Assembly (NCBI GenBank): GCA_012295275.1
Contig: CM022666.1
Coordinates: forward strand, 4,465,387-4,482,886
DNA: 17,500 nucleotides
Origin: Chrysomallon squamiferum
Lineage: Eukaryota > Mollusca > Gastropoda > Neomphalida > Peltospiridae
Reading direction: 5' to 3'
Part shown: positions 1 through 9,410 of the stretch, piece after piece
Numbering within the stretch: the first letter of the stretch is position 1
Layout: each line of letters opens with the position of its first letter
Notes under the pieces: model-generated
What the model was told of the DNA's origin: nothing
The model's database searches: none
The model's input: the letters and a program-made list of their open reading frames with translations, nothing else
Translations under genes and position numbers: made by a program

Positions 1-365
1 TTGGGTAGTGGGTTGTAAATTGACCAGGGTGGTATTTTACCAAGTGGGTAAAGTGTGGGGCTGTTGTGTTTTGGTGGTATGGTTGGTTACTGGGGTGTGG
101 TTGGGTGGGGTTTACTGAGCAAGGAGGTGATGTTTTTGATAAGTTGAAAGGGAGGGTTATTGATGGGGTGGTGCTGAAGAGGGTGTGATCTCTGGAATTA
201 AAGGGTGTTTAAGAAAGGGGTGGGGTTACAGATGTCTAGGATCAGGGGTTGTGAAATTGGAGGTAAAGGATTTTTGGAAGGGGTACAAATAGCTTGGGTA
301 AGGCGTGCGATACTGGGGATTAAGGAGTGCTAGTGTGGGTGGGGGTACAGATTACAGGGGAAAGG
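1..365. other. G-rich, C-poor strand-asymmetric block
   Basis: The plus strand is strongly enriched in G and T and nearly devoid of C, with many GGG or GGGG runs (for example near 92-110 and 331-345). The composition changes sharply to AT-rich DNA at about 370. Similar words (GGGGTTACAGAT near 218 and GGGGGTACAGAT near 341) suggest a decayed repeat, but I cannot define a clean unit. No open frame of note is present. Clustered G runs could form two-tier quadruplexes, which is inference. Confidence 0.7.
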
Positions 366-426
366 TGCAAGATGCACAGATAAAAAAATATATATTGTTC
401 TATTTTACACAGCAAAAGAAAAGAAA

Positions 427-655
427 CATCTTAAACTCAATCTCACACAAACAGGACAACACATGCCACACATTTATATAAACTAGATCGCAAATATTAA
501 CGTGTAATTAACAGTACCCATACTGAAGTAATAGACCCTGACATTTAAAATGAGAAGGAAACAACCCAAACAGGACAGTACCTTCCACATCTTTATGCAA
601 ACTAAAATAAGAATATTAAATAATAATACTACAGTTTAATACACAATAAATTTCT
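427..655. repeat. Degenerate tandem duplication, period about 119 bp
   Basis: The word AAACAGGAC occurs at 449 and again at 568. The flanking sequence aligns on both sides, with shared CATTTATATAAACTA-like and AATATTAA-like segments downstream. By eye the copies match at roughly 70 percent over about 70 bp, with small gaps. The result is an old two-copy tandem duplication in AT-rich DNA, with no coding potential seen. Confidence 0.55.
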
Positions 656-1008
656 TCTACCAGAGAAAAGTATGAAATTCGATTAATTATCTGACATACA
701 GGTAAATAGAAAATGACAGGTGTGTAGGTATATAGCTGTGTAAATTACAGGTGAGAAGAGATACAGTTTACCTGACAACCTTTTCTGAAGTAAACACAGA
801 ATACAAGATACATTGCTCTTTAACTTATTTATAACTGTTTAAATTATTATTTTAATTACTGTGGTAAAATATTTTGTTTACTGAGATAGCTAGATTGTAA
901 CAGAGAAACAGATAAAATATATTAACAATTTTTTTTTTTGAATCATATAATAAATAAATAAATAAAATAAAATGTCTATTCCTGCTTAGTAAAATATTTA
1001 AATTATAA
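656..1008. other. AT-rich intergenic stretch
   Basis: This is low-GC sequence with a short poly-T near 930 and a short AAAT-type tract at 950-970. I see no gene, RNA or clear repeat family here. Confidence 0.5.
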
Positions 1009-1100
1009 CGATGATGATGATGATAGGAGTAATAGTAGCAGCAGTAGTAGTAATAATAGTAGTGATAGCAGTAGTAATGATAAAAATAATAGTAATAATG

Positions 1101-1139
<39 letters not shown>

Positions 1140-1142
1140 TAA
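1009..1142 (+). repeat. Composite trinucleotide tract (GAT/TAG/TAA)
   Basis: The tract begins as GAT repeats, passes through TAG, CAG and TAA variants, and ends in a purer run of about 15 TAA units. The gradient from mixed to pure units is typical of an ageing microsatellite that is still expanding at one end. The poly-Ile open frame on the minus strand here is simply the translated repeat. Confidence 0.9.
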
Positions 1143-1640
1143 TAAAAATAAAAGCTATTTTCTAAAATACAACTATCAATAAAATCTTCTATGAAAGCTT
1201 GTCTCAGATTGCAAAACAGAAGTAAACCTCTTTGTGACAACTCAGAACAAAAACCTTGTCACTTTTATCTGTTGTAAGAAGATTTTTGTCAGATCACAAA
1301 CAGACCCAGGGTGGGGATCTTGCAATCCACCCCACCCACAGAAAGTTAAGTAGAAAAATCATTTTAATCATGCACACAACTACAAGAACACACGCACATA
1401 CATGCATGCATACACACACATACACACAACAGTAATAACATAGGCAGAAAGGCAAAACTTCCTTCTTCTTCTTCATTTTTTAATTTGTTTATTTAAAAAA
1501 GGTACTGTATTTAATATTTATTCAGTTTTATCTTGAAATCTTTCTTTTTCAGTAGAAAATATTCTATATGAAGAAACACATGTCAATGCTATTTCTGTTG
1601 CTATCTTTAAACATCTGGTGAGAAATTTTACTTTCTATAT
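1143..1640. other. Intergenic DNA with short CA-rich and CTT tracts
   Basis: A CA-rich patch (CACACA with CATACATGCATG variants) lies at about 1374-1428, and a short CTT run lies near 1461-1474. The rest looks unique and AT-rich. The 60-codon minus-strand frame over the CA patch is a repeat translation with a Cys-Val bias, not a gene. Confidence 0.6.
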
Positions 1641-2079
1641 CTTTCAGTTTATTATCATCATTAAATTATATTTTTTTAAATTTTATTTATGTTCCTTTTT
1701 TTTTTTCTTTTTTTTTTTATGATTCATGCAACGAAATTCAAATAAAAATAAAAATATAAATAAAAAATCTAAAAGAAATCTATCTTACTCTGATTCAGAG
1801 AAATAAAAATAAAATAAATGAAATAAAGGCAGATGCAGAATACTTTTTTTTTTTTTTTCAGTCTGTAAAATATTAGGTGTGAGAATTATTGCCTGTATAA
1901 AAATGGATGAGATACTTTTTAGACTTGTAAGAAAAAAACTTTTTTTACTGAGTAATATATTCATCACAATTTTGTTGTGCTTTAAATAGAATATTACAAA
2001 GGGTAAATACAAATAAAAATAATAATAATAATTAGAATAAATAAATAAATAAATAAATATAAAAAAAAAAATTAAATAA

Positions 2080-2138
<59 letters not shown>

Positions 2139-2290
2139 AAAAATAAAAAATAAAAAATATATATAAAAAATAAAAATAAATAAATAATAAAATAAAACAA
2201 AAAACAAAACCAAACGTAAACAAAACAATAAAATGATATAAAAATAACTAAATGTCAAAATTAAATAAACATTAAATTCATGGTTAAGGG
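1640..2290. repeat. Very AT-rich low-complexity region with 55-base poly-A
   Basis: This region holds poly-T runs near 1697-1719 and 1843-1858, AAAT-type tracts at 2036-2060 and 2143-2190, and an uninterrupted poly-A from 2082 to 2136. The 171-codon minus-strand frame is poly-Phe with Ile and Tyr, which follows directly from A/T composition. The poly-A could be the tail of an old retroelement, but no recognisable body precedes it. Confidence 0.85.
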
Positions 2291-2895
2291 AAATACACAT
2301 AAACCAAACTTACTGTCACAAACACGACGGGCTAATCTTTTCTTCAGTTAATAGCAAGAAATTGTATATATAGATACACCCTCTCATAAACAGCAAAGAA
2401 TATTTATTAAACCAGTCACTGAGGAGGTTAGATAAGGTGTTTCATGATGCTTTCATCCACTTTGAGACTCTGAGTATGATAATACATTCCACAACTTTAA
2501 CATATCAAATCAAGGAGCAGTGGTTGGAATGGTAAAAAAACACATTAATAAACTGATGTGAACTGATCTCAAGGACCCTTTGCTCACTCTTGCAAGTAAT
2601 TTACAACAGAGCTTCAGGCCACAACAAATAAAGTTTCCGTTTTCTTAGTCATCGCCATTATTTATTCGAAGTCTCGGTAATTCTCATTCACTGGCTGTAA
2701 TTTCTTTGTGAAATCTTTACATCTGTGGAATTAACAGATAATCCTGGGATAAACTCAATCTCCTCTTCATGCTAACACTCCTAACAGCATTTAAGCTCCA
2801 ATCAAACATTCACACACCGAAATGCAAACAAAATGCTTCACATTCACTGGGAGAATTAACAAGGGGTTGAGACCCTGAATTAATCACACAGAGAA
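2291..2895. other. Largely unique intergenic sequence
   Basis: This stretch has ordinary complexity with no microsatellite and no open frame above 60 codons. I recognise no coding, RNA or transposon signature. It borders the minisatellite cluster on its right and may be host single-copy DNA. Confidence 0.5.
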
Positions 2896-2897
2896 CA

Positions 2898-3165
2898 TTT
2901 TGTAACATCCAGTTTAATTGGCTAAATCACACAATGTGGTTTTTGTTATCTCTTATTTAACTGGCAAAGCCAAAACAATACAGATTTTGTTATCTTCCAG
3001 TTAATTGGCTAAACGAAAACAATATGGATTTGTTACATCTTCTGTAATTGGCTAATTAAGACATACCACTGTATTGTAAATTCCTTTCTGATTGGTTTAA
3101 ATCAAACAAATGCATTTTTCTAATGTGTTGTAACTGACTAATGAAAACATGGTGCAAATCCTTAA
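2898..3165 (+). repeat. Degenerate minisatellite, period about 44 bp, ATTGGCTAA core
   Basis: About six units start near 2898, 2941, 2985, 3029, 3074 and 3117. Each opens with a TTTTGTTA-like word, continues to an AATTGGCTAA-like core and ends with AAACAATATGGA-like sequence. Unit spacing is 43 to 45 bp. Middle units agree best, and later ones drift to ATTGGTTTAA and CTGACTAATG. ATTGG is the reverse of the CCAAT box, so binding of an NF-Y-like factor is conceivable but not shown. Confidence 0.8.
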
Positions 3166-3180
3166 CAGAGCAAAGCAAAC

Positions 3181-3400
3181 AGCCCATTTCTGTAACATAC
3201 TTAAATGATGTAACAACATGTAACATAATTCAGCCCATTTCTGTAACATGCCTAAATACTATGATGTAAGAACATGTAACATAATTCAGCCCATTTCTGT
3301 AACATGCCTAAATACTATGATGTAACAACATATAACATAATTCAGCCTATTTCTGTAACGTGACTATGTTACTATGGTATAACAATATGTTACATGACTC
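3181..3400 (+). repeat. Minisatellite, period 51-56 bp, CAGCCCATTTCTGTAACATG core
   Basis: Four units start with AGCC(C/T)ATTTCTGTAAC at 3181, 3232, 3288 and 3344. The second and third are almost identical to each other. The first lacks about 5 bp, and the fourth is the most diverged. Each unit contains two TGTAAC-type words. The array follows the 44-bp array and precedes the 41-bp array, and it shares the TGTAACAT word with the latter. Confidence 0.9.
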
Positions 3401-3589
3401 CTGTTTAATAATAAGGTACATAACCACTTTTTCCAATATATATTACATGGCACCTACTGGAAAATACAAGACACCTTTTGTAACTCATAATCAATGACAC
3501 CTATGTTACATACTATACATGAATCTTCTTGTAACATTTAATACAGCACCTTAAATGCCTTCATCATGTAACCTGATATTTGTAAGTAA
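3401..3589 (+). repeat. Decayed TGTAAC-rich linker between minisatellites
   Basis: Words such as TTGTAACTCATAA, TTGTAACATTTAA, ATGTAACCTGATA and several GACACCT or GCACCT pieces recur irregularly. This looks like an older and more degraded part of the same repeat domain, but I cannot fix a period. Confidence 0.5.
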
Positions 3590-3812
3590 CAGTATTACCT
3601 GTAACATGTTACATGACATTTTTATACATGGCTTTATCTGTAATACATAAAATGACAGTTTTTATATAATGGTATTATCTGTAACATGTAACATGACATT
3701 TTTTATATAATGGTTTTATCTGTAACAATTAACATGACATTTTTTTATATAACGGCATTATCTGTAACATGTAACGTAATTTTTTTTATATATAATGGCA
3801 TTATCTGTAAAC
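3590..3812 (+). repeat. Minisatellite, period about 41 bp, TTATCTGTAACATGTAACATGACA unit
   Basis: The word CTGTAA recurs at 3599, 3638, 3679, 3720, 3762 and 3805, giving spacings of 39 to 43 bp. Units share TTTTTATATAATGG, then an ATTATCTGTAAC word, then a second AACATGACA-type word. The T run grows unit by unit, which accounts for the slow drift in spacing. The first unit contains a perfect 14-base palindrome, TGTAACATGTTACA, at 3600-3613. Confidence 0.9.
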
Positions 3813-4424
3813 TACATGGAGAAAAAGGTACCTTAAATTAAAAATTACACCTAGCATAATATTTATTTAATTATTTAACCTTGCTGAACCGAACAACCCC
3901 GACTACAAAGTCCATTTTTCATTTCCACATGCCATCAACAACAACACAGAATACGTCAGATCACAGACAACACACAAACAAACGTACAAGGCTCATTTAA
4001 CCCTCTACCCTGATAACAATTTAGCAAATCTGTCATCAAGTAATGCAAGCAAAAAGTCCTCACTAACTTTTATGAAAACAAAAAACTGTCTCCATGGCAT
4101 GAATTTGTAAACCAGTCACATGAGCTGTTTTGTCCATCTATACCCAGACACGAACAAAAGGAATTTTTTATTTATGCATAGCTGCACTAGAGCTGATATA
4201 CCCAGGAGTCTTGTTTGCGTTTGACTTTGTTTTTTCAAGATTGTTTGACTTGCAGTGTAATGATGATTTCAAATGGAACGTGTTGTTAAATAGACAGGGA
4301 GGGGGAATGTACAGATGGACAAACAGACTGAATGGGTGATTAATGAATGAGTGCTCTAATCTGTCTGAGTAATGAACTGTCTGTTGTGAGTCCATTAGAA
4401 ATTAAATTGTTTTTCAGTGAAGCC
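3813..4424. other. Unique intergenic stretch
   Basis: The sequence is non-repetitive and of ordinary complexity. Two overlapping small open frames on opposite strands (4130-4339 plus, 4168-4395 minus) have no recognisable domain and look like chance frames. I see no tRNA-like or promoter signal I can defend. Confidence 0.5.
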
Positions 4425-4637
4425 AATTTTATTATTTATTTATTTTATTTATTTATTATTGTTGTTGTTATTATTATTATTATTCTTTTTTTTAAATTAT
4501 TTATTAATATTATTAATTCTATTATAATAATTAATATAACAATATAATAATAATAATATTAAATAATAATTATTATTATTATTATTCCTGTTATTTATTT
4601 ATTTATTATTTTATTATTTTATTTATTAATACTATAT
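4425..4637. repeat. AT-only low-complexity region (TTA, TTTA and TAA mixtures)
   Basis: ATTT- and TTA-type words alternate with TAA words. Near 4540-4586, TAA-type repeats meet TTA-type repeats, forming a smaller imperfect palindrome of the same kind as the one to its right. Confidence 0.85.
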
Positions 4638-4638
4638 A

Positions 4639-4698
<60 letters not shown>

Positions 4699-4699
4699 G

Positions 4700-4731
<32 letters not shown>
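4638..4731. repeat. Palindromic microsatellite: (TAA)n abutting (TTA)n
   Basis: A run of about 13 TAA units passes directly, at about 4673-4677, into about 18 TTA units with one GATT interruption at 4699. The two halves are reverse complements, so each strand can fold into a stem of nearly 40 bp with almost no loop. Poly-Ile and poly-Asn frames on both strands are repeat translations. Confidence 0.9.
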
Positions 4732-4732
<1 letters not shown>

Positions 4733-4940
4733 TAAATTATAAAAAAACAACAAAAAAAAACAACAACAAAAAACAATAAAACAACACGAACAATATAAAT
4801 TCAAACAAATGTTGTGCACAATACATGACTATGTTGGTTAATAGAATTGAAATTAATTTTTCAAATAATTCCCATGATGCCGTTTCAATCATTGGCCATT
4901 GCATGTAAATGGCTGGAATCACTTTAATCTACACATAAAC

Positions 4941-4979
4941 ACTACAGTGGGGAAACCAGGAGAAAACATTTACTGTAGT
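4941..4979. repeat. Short inverted repeat (8-bp stem)
   Basis: ACTACAGT at 4941-4948 is the reverse complement of ACTGTAGT at 4972-4979, separated by 23 bases. It lies in otherwise unique sequence (4800-5040). It may be a chance hairpin. Confidence 0.5.
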
Positions 4980-5040
4980 TTTGTTTAACCAAGTCACAAG
5001 AGGACATTAATTATACATATATCGCTGGCTGTTAAATTGG

Positions 5041-5400
5041 AAAGATTTTTTTTTAAAAAAAACAGATATTTCAAGAATTCATTAATTAATTTTATATATA
5101 TCAACTAATGTATTTGAAACTTTTTTTTTTTAAATTTATTTATTTTTTTTAAATATATATTTCAAGAATAATTTAATTATTTTTATATCATATTATTATA
5201 AATTAAAAACCTTTGTTAGATTTTACAGTTTCTTTCAGTGCCGTATTTGTCTTACACATTGAGAAATGTATATATATATATTTTTTCTCTATACATACAT
5301 ACATACATACCTACATACATATATACATACAAATACACATACGCACATATAAAAAATATATATTTTTTCTTATAATTAATTAATTATTCACCAACAGAAA
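5041..5400. repeat. AT-rich block with 91-bp direct repeat and CATA tract
   Basis: ATATTTCAAGAAT appears at 5066 and ATATTTCAAGAAT again at 5157, each followed by an AATTAAT-rich, then TTTTATAT-rich segment, giving a period of 91 bp. A CATA-type tract occupies about 5291-5340. Around 5350-5367, six A, TATATA and six T form an 18-base perfect palindrome. Confidence 0.75.
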
Positions 5401-5970
5401 GGCAAAGCCATCAATTTATATTCCATTAAAAATTAATTAATTTTATTTTTCCCATGTTATTAATATATTTACTATATTTACAGATAGATATAATATAGAT
5501 ACTTTTCCCTTGATTTCATTGAGGTTTCATTTAATTCATTCACACAATAAAACAAATATTCAACCAACCAACACATACTACGTACAATATTTTGGCACAA
5601 CTCTCATCTACATTCTGACAGAGTTTTATTAAATTTTCTCTTTCCTCACAGAATAAACCAGACATTTATTAACAGGTAGACCAAAAAACGGGACAATTTT
5701 CCTCATCATTTAAAGAACTTTCATTTCACTCATTTACTCAATAAACCAGACATTGACCAAAAAGACTCTGTGTGGACAACAACGTTTTGCCATAAGCCTG
5801 ATTTATATTCCAATAAAATTCTGTTACAGATGGACAATTTGATTGATGTTCCCATTCTTAAAAAGAGTTTTATTCATCTCAGCCATTCAGTGAACCAGAC
5901 ATTCACCAGAAGAGGGAGAAACAGACAGTTTGGACAACATTCTGCCATAACCTTCATGTATATTCTATTC
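5391..5970 (+). repeat. Degenerate repeat cluster with AATAAACCAGACATT core
   Basis: Core words are AATAAAACAAATATTCAACC at 5546, AATAAACCAGACATTT at 5652, AATAAACCAGACATTGACC at 5740 and AGTGAACCAGACATTCACC at 5889. Most are preceded by a GAGTTTTATT- or ACTTTCATTT-like segment and a CATTCA-like segment. A companion word, GCCATAAGCCTGATTTATAT, recurs in diverged form near 5407 and 5943. Spacings are irregular (106, 88, 149 bp), so this is an old array with indels. The small frame at 5770-5976 is not a gene. Confidence 0.7.
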
Positions 5971-6050
5971 ATGTGAGGATACATGGAAAGCATACAGCCA
6001 TCTATCACACTTATAAACAACTTCCTCTGTGACCTAAGAAAACATAGGGA

Positions 6051-6090
6051 TTTTTTTTTTTTTTTTCTTATGTAAGAAAAAAAAAAAAAA
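6051..6090. repeat. Perfect T/A hairpin
   Basis: A run of 16 T, then CTTATGTAAG, then 14 A. CTTA pairs with TAAG and the T run pairs with the A run, giving a stem of about 18 bp with a minimal loop. It could be two oppositely inserted tails or simple polymerase slippage. Confidence 0.85.
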
Positions 6091-6307
6091 TGAAGATGGA
6101 TTTGTCTGTGTTTCAGTCATTTTAAATTGACAGTATAAAGTAAAATAAGTCTCACGACAGTAATAAAATTCATAAATGGAAGAGATTTACAAAACTGATA
6201 AAGTGTTTTCCAGACACCAGCAATTATTATCTGTAGCATATGTCAGGTTTATTTCTTAGATTAATGTGGATGATAATAAGCATTTTAAGCTGTTTTATGA
6301 GTCTGCA

Positions 6308-6398
<91 letters not shown>

Positions 6399-6501
6399 AT
6401 GTATGTTTATGGAGAGATAGGTATATTAGTTGTATTTGAATATATATATTTTATGTAGATGAATGTGTATATGTGCATATGTGTGTAAGGGTGTTTATGT
6501 A

Positions 6502-6559
<58 letters not shown>

Positions 6560-6648
6560 CATGTATGTTTATGGAGACATAAGTATAATAGTATTTGTTT
6601 GAATATATCTCTTTTATGTTGATGAATGTCTGTATGAGTGTTTATGTA

Positions 6649-6684
<36 letters not shown>

Positions 6685-6690
6685 TGTGTT
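6308..6690 (+). repeat. TG tracts interleaved with a duplicated 162-bp unit
   Basis: Long TG runs lie at 6312-6393 (one A interruption at 6361), 6506-6556 and 6654-6682. The DNA between them is a duplication: ATGCATGTATGTTTATGGAGA starts at 6395 and again at 6557, followed both times by TTTGAATATAT, TTTTATGT, GATGAATG and GTGTTTATGTATGTATG words. The unit therefore contains its own TG tract. The Cys-Val frame here is a repeat translation. Confidence 0.9.
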
Positions 6691-7105
6691 TTACATTACC
6701 TTCAGAAAATAATATTGTACCTTTAAAAGAATATGAATTTAATTAAGCAGATACCCTTCTCTATTCAATACAGAAATATATTCTATATCCAAAAACCTTT
6801 TAGTTTTTTTAGTTTTTTAAAAAGGTTTGAAATAAACCCCTTTTAACACAACGTAAATAATACCTTAATGTTCCTTATCCAGTTAAAAACTCATTACCTA
6901 CAGGTAAAGTTATTATTATACTTAAGTCAGGTAATAAATAGGAACAGGTGAAAATTGACCTTTATGGTGTACTTGTTAACTAAACTGTTTCCATCAGAAG
7001 GTGTAATTAACCACACTTAAACTGATAGGGTTATTAGAAGACAGATTTGTAAAAAAAAAAAAATAGTGGTGAAAGGATAACTGAGAATGAGGAAGATAGT
7101 GGGTA
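6691..7105. other. Unique AT-rich stretch with small hairpin
   Basis: No gene is visible. AAACCTTTT at 6793-6801 and AAAAGGTTT at 6820-6828 form a 9-bp inverted repeat with an 18-base loop. The rest has no recognised repeat. Confidence 0.5.
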
Positions 7106-7114
7106 AGGGAAAAT

Positions 7115-7195
7115 AAGAGAGAAAGAGAGAAAGAGAGAGAGAGAGACACACAGAGAGAGAGAGACAGAGACAGAGAGAGAGAGAGAGAGTCAGAT

Positions 7196-7282
<87 letters not shown>

Positions 7283-7285
7283 GTC

Positions 7286-7370
<85 letters not shown>
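7115..7370 (+). repeat. Long GA microsatellite with interruptions
   Basis: Purine-only GA repeats are interrupted by CACACAG, GACAGAGACAG, GTCAGATAAAG and GTGAGTCAGACAG. The longest pure runs are about 80-90 bp. The tract directly precedes the dispersed element at 7400-7570. The Leu-Ser frame on the minus strand is its translation. Confidence 0.95.
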
Positions 7371-7374
<4 letters not shown>

Positions 7375-7399
7375 GGAAGAGATAAACATGAATCCACAG

Positions 7400-7570
7400 A
7401 GGAGGAAATTAAATAAAAGAAATAAAATTAATGACTCACTTAGATTGAAGATATTCTTTTGAAGTTGTTTAGATGTATCACAGGCAAGTGCATTAAGGTA
7501 CAAAAGGAATAAATGAATGAATGGTACAAAAAAACCTAATAAAAATTGATGTTGGCAATTTTTATTTTAC
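7400..7570 (+). mobile_element. Dispersed element, copy 1 (inverted copy at 12676-12840)
   Basis: Positions 7420-7523 match the reverse complement of 12721-12824 at 103 of 104 bases by my alignment, the sole mismatch being in the AATGAATG/GTGAATG end. Weaker similarity continues to 7570 (AAAAATTGATGTTGGCAATT versus GTTAGCAATT) and back to about 7400, where both copies run into GA repeats. It is not simple sequence. It has no coding frame of its own, no tRNA-like boxes and no obvious terminal inverted repeats, so the class (SINE fragment, MITE or other) is unknown. Confidence 0.8.
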
Positions 7571-7619
7571 AGATATACAAAAAGATAAACTCAGTGAAAG
7601 AAAGACTCTGTCTGGGACA

Positions 7620-7765
<146 letters not shown>

Positions 7766-7859
7766 ATGAGAGAGATTAGAGAGAGAAAAAAGACAGTTAA
7801 AGACAGTTACAAAGAAAGAAAGAAGAAATGAATAAGAAAGAGAAAGATGATAGTATGGG

Positions 7860-8425
7860 GAAAGATCAACACAAAAGAGAAGAAGACATAAACCAAAAAA
7901 AGGATAAAAAAATATAAGCAGAACTAAATTGTAAATTATAAGCAACAAAAAATAAACAAAAAAAAAATGAAAAAACAAATTTGAAATGCCTCAAGCACAT
8001 CGTATTATATTTTTAAAATATCTTATGGCTGTATGCATATTAGTCTCTGTCTGTTCTCTGGATTCAAACTTTATATTCGTGTCTGTGTGTCTGTAAGTGT
8101 GCAACATGTCTATACAGCTCAGTAAAGCAGAAATTCTTCAAAGAGAAACAGATGCGAGAAAAATGAGTTCTGAAAGGTGATGACACGAATCTGAAACACA
8201 AGAAACAGTAAACCATCAACAGATTTAAGAAAATGCACTGAATGGCACAGTTTTTTTGTTTTTTTTTTTTTTTTTCTTACGTTTGCTAACATGCAGTGAT
8301 AATATTACAAACACCTAACACTTCTTCAGTGCAGTAAACTGTCTTCTTCCTTCACAGTCACTGCACACCTAATATCCCTTTAAAATAACAAACAGAAAAA
8401 AGATTTTTTTATATTTTTTATTAAA
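7860..8425. other. A-rich then unique intergenic stretch
   Basis: Sequence up to 7980 is A-rich low complexity. From 7980 to 8250 and from 8280 to 8400 it looks unique, with a T-rich tract at 8251-8275. I see no gene or RNA. Confidence 0.45.
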
Positions 8426-8593
8426 AGTCGTGACCAGCTCTTCAAACAGCCCCCTTTCCCTGTCCTGTCATCCCCCTCATGTCTTAAATTACTGTAATGC
8501 TTTCTGTCTCCCAATTTCAGTACCACCAATTTTCCCACATGTTGTTTTCATTCTTCTCAATAATATTGTGTTTAACATTTTAACTGTTGTTTA

Positions 8594-8720
8594 TTTTTTT
8601 TTTTTTTTTTTTTTTGCTAATAGCAAGTAGTTCTTGCATTAACAAAAAACAGTGTCTTCATTTTTCTTCTGAATTTGAGAAGAGTTCTTATCCATTCTGT
8701 TTTATATCTGGTCTTTTTTT
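8594..8720. mobile_element. Diverged dispersed repeat, copy 1, preceded by poly-T
   Basis: A 22-base T run (8594-8615) precedes CAAGTAGTTCTTGCATTAAC at 8624. The 27 bases 8624-8650 match 9455-9481 with one difference, and similarity continues weakly (TCTTCATT, TTCTTCTGAA) to about 8720. If read on the minus strand the T run would be a 3' poly-A tail, which would fit a retroposed fragment. That orientation is inference. Confidence 0.6.
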
Positions 8721-8779
8721 TTCTCTTACAACAGAATTTACCCAAGTTTTATTTTCCACAGATTCACCCACAATGTAAT

Positions 8780-9060
8780 CATTCAGAATATCCCACTTCT
8801 TTCACATAGCATCATCTAATCATCTGCTCTAACCATATGCCCACATCATCCACTAATTTCCCACACTACTATCATCATCCATCACATCATCTACCAAATT
8901 CCCACAAAAACTGTCTTATCACCCATCTTACACAAAATTTCCACATCATCATTCTGTTCCCTCTTTCCCCCTCTCCAATTCCCTACAACATCTTTCCACC
9001 ATCATCTACCATCAATTCCCCCATTTCTTTCCAGCAGCCTCTCTTTCACAAAATTCCTCG
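8780..9060 (+). repeat. C-rich, G-poor degenerate CCACATCATC repeat
   Basis: The plus strand is almost free of G. Words such as TTCCCACA, CCACATCATC, TATCATCATCC and AATTTCCCAC recur at irregular spacing of about 15-40 bp. This looks like an ancient minisatellite. The 97-codon frame across it is composition-driven (Pro, Ser, His, Thr) and has no domain. Confidence 0.65.
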
Positions 9061-9410
9061 CAATATTAAAAATGCACTCTCTGCCACTTCGCAAGGCAAG
9101 TTCAGGTACGTATTTCCTATTTCGCTATAAACAAATAAAAAAATAATTAAAAAAATAAAAATACAAAAATAAAATAAACATCTCTTGATGTTTTAAGCTG
9201 CAGTCTCTATTTTTGTTTCGCTGAAAACTTAACTGACATAATGAAAATAAACACAAAACATGACGCTGAAAAAAACGAAAAAAAAAAAACCACACAAAAA
9301 GCACCTAAAAAAAATCATCATGGTAATTTAAACAAAACATTTTTATCTTTCTTTTTTAATTTTTTTTTTTTACTTGCTTCTTTTGAAAAATTTTGTGTTT
9401 CTCTTTCTAA
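9061..9410. other. A-rich and T-rich low-complexity stretch
   Basis: AAAAT-type words at 9130-9180 are followed by A-rich and T-rich runs. No gene or repeat family is recognised. Confidence 0.5.

Noticed and set aside
1-365. Telomeric repeat
   Set aside because: G-rich asymmetry is present but there is no run of TTAGGG or another regular telomere unit.
1785-2300. 171-codon minus-strand Phe/Tyr/Ile-rich frame that looks like membrane segments
   Set aside because: Hydrophobicity comes from poly-A and AAAT-type DNA read on the opposite strand; there is no pattern of loops and helices.
2898-3812. CRISPR-like array
   Set aside because: Repeats are degenerate, abut without unique spacers of fixed length, and the context is eukaryotic. 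Minisatellite is the better reading.
4130-4395. Overlapping small frames on opposite strands in unique DNA
   Set aside because: Both are under 80 codons, overlap each other, and show no recognisable domain or splice support.
6994-7503. 169-codon minus-strand Leu-Ser frame
   Set aside because: It is mostly translated GA/CT repeat. Its first part is the dispersed element at 7400-7503, whose other copy does not keep a coding frame through its own tract.
8837-9130. 97-codon plus-strand frame, Pro/Ser/His-rich
   Set aside because: Composition follows the G-poor degenerate repeat, and no motif is visible.
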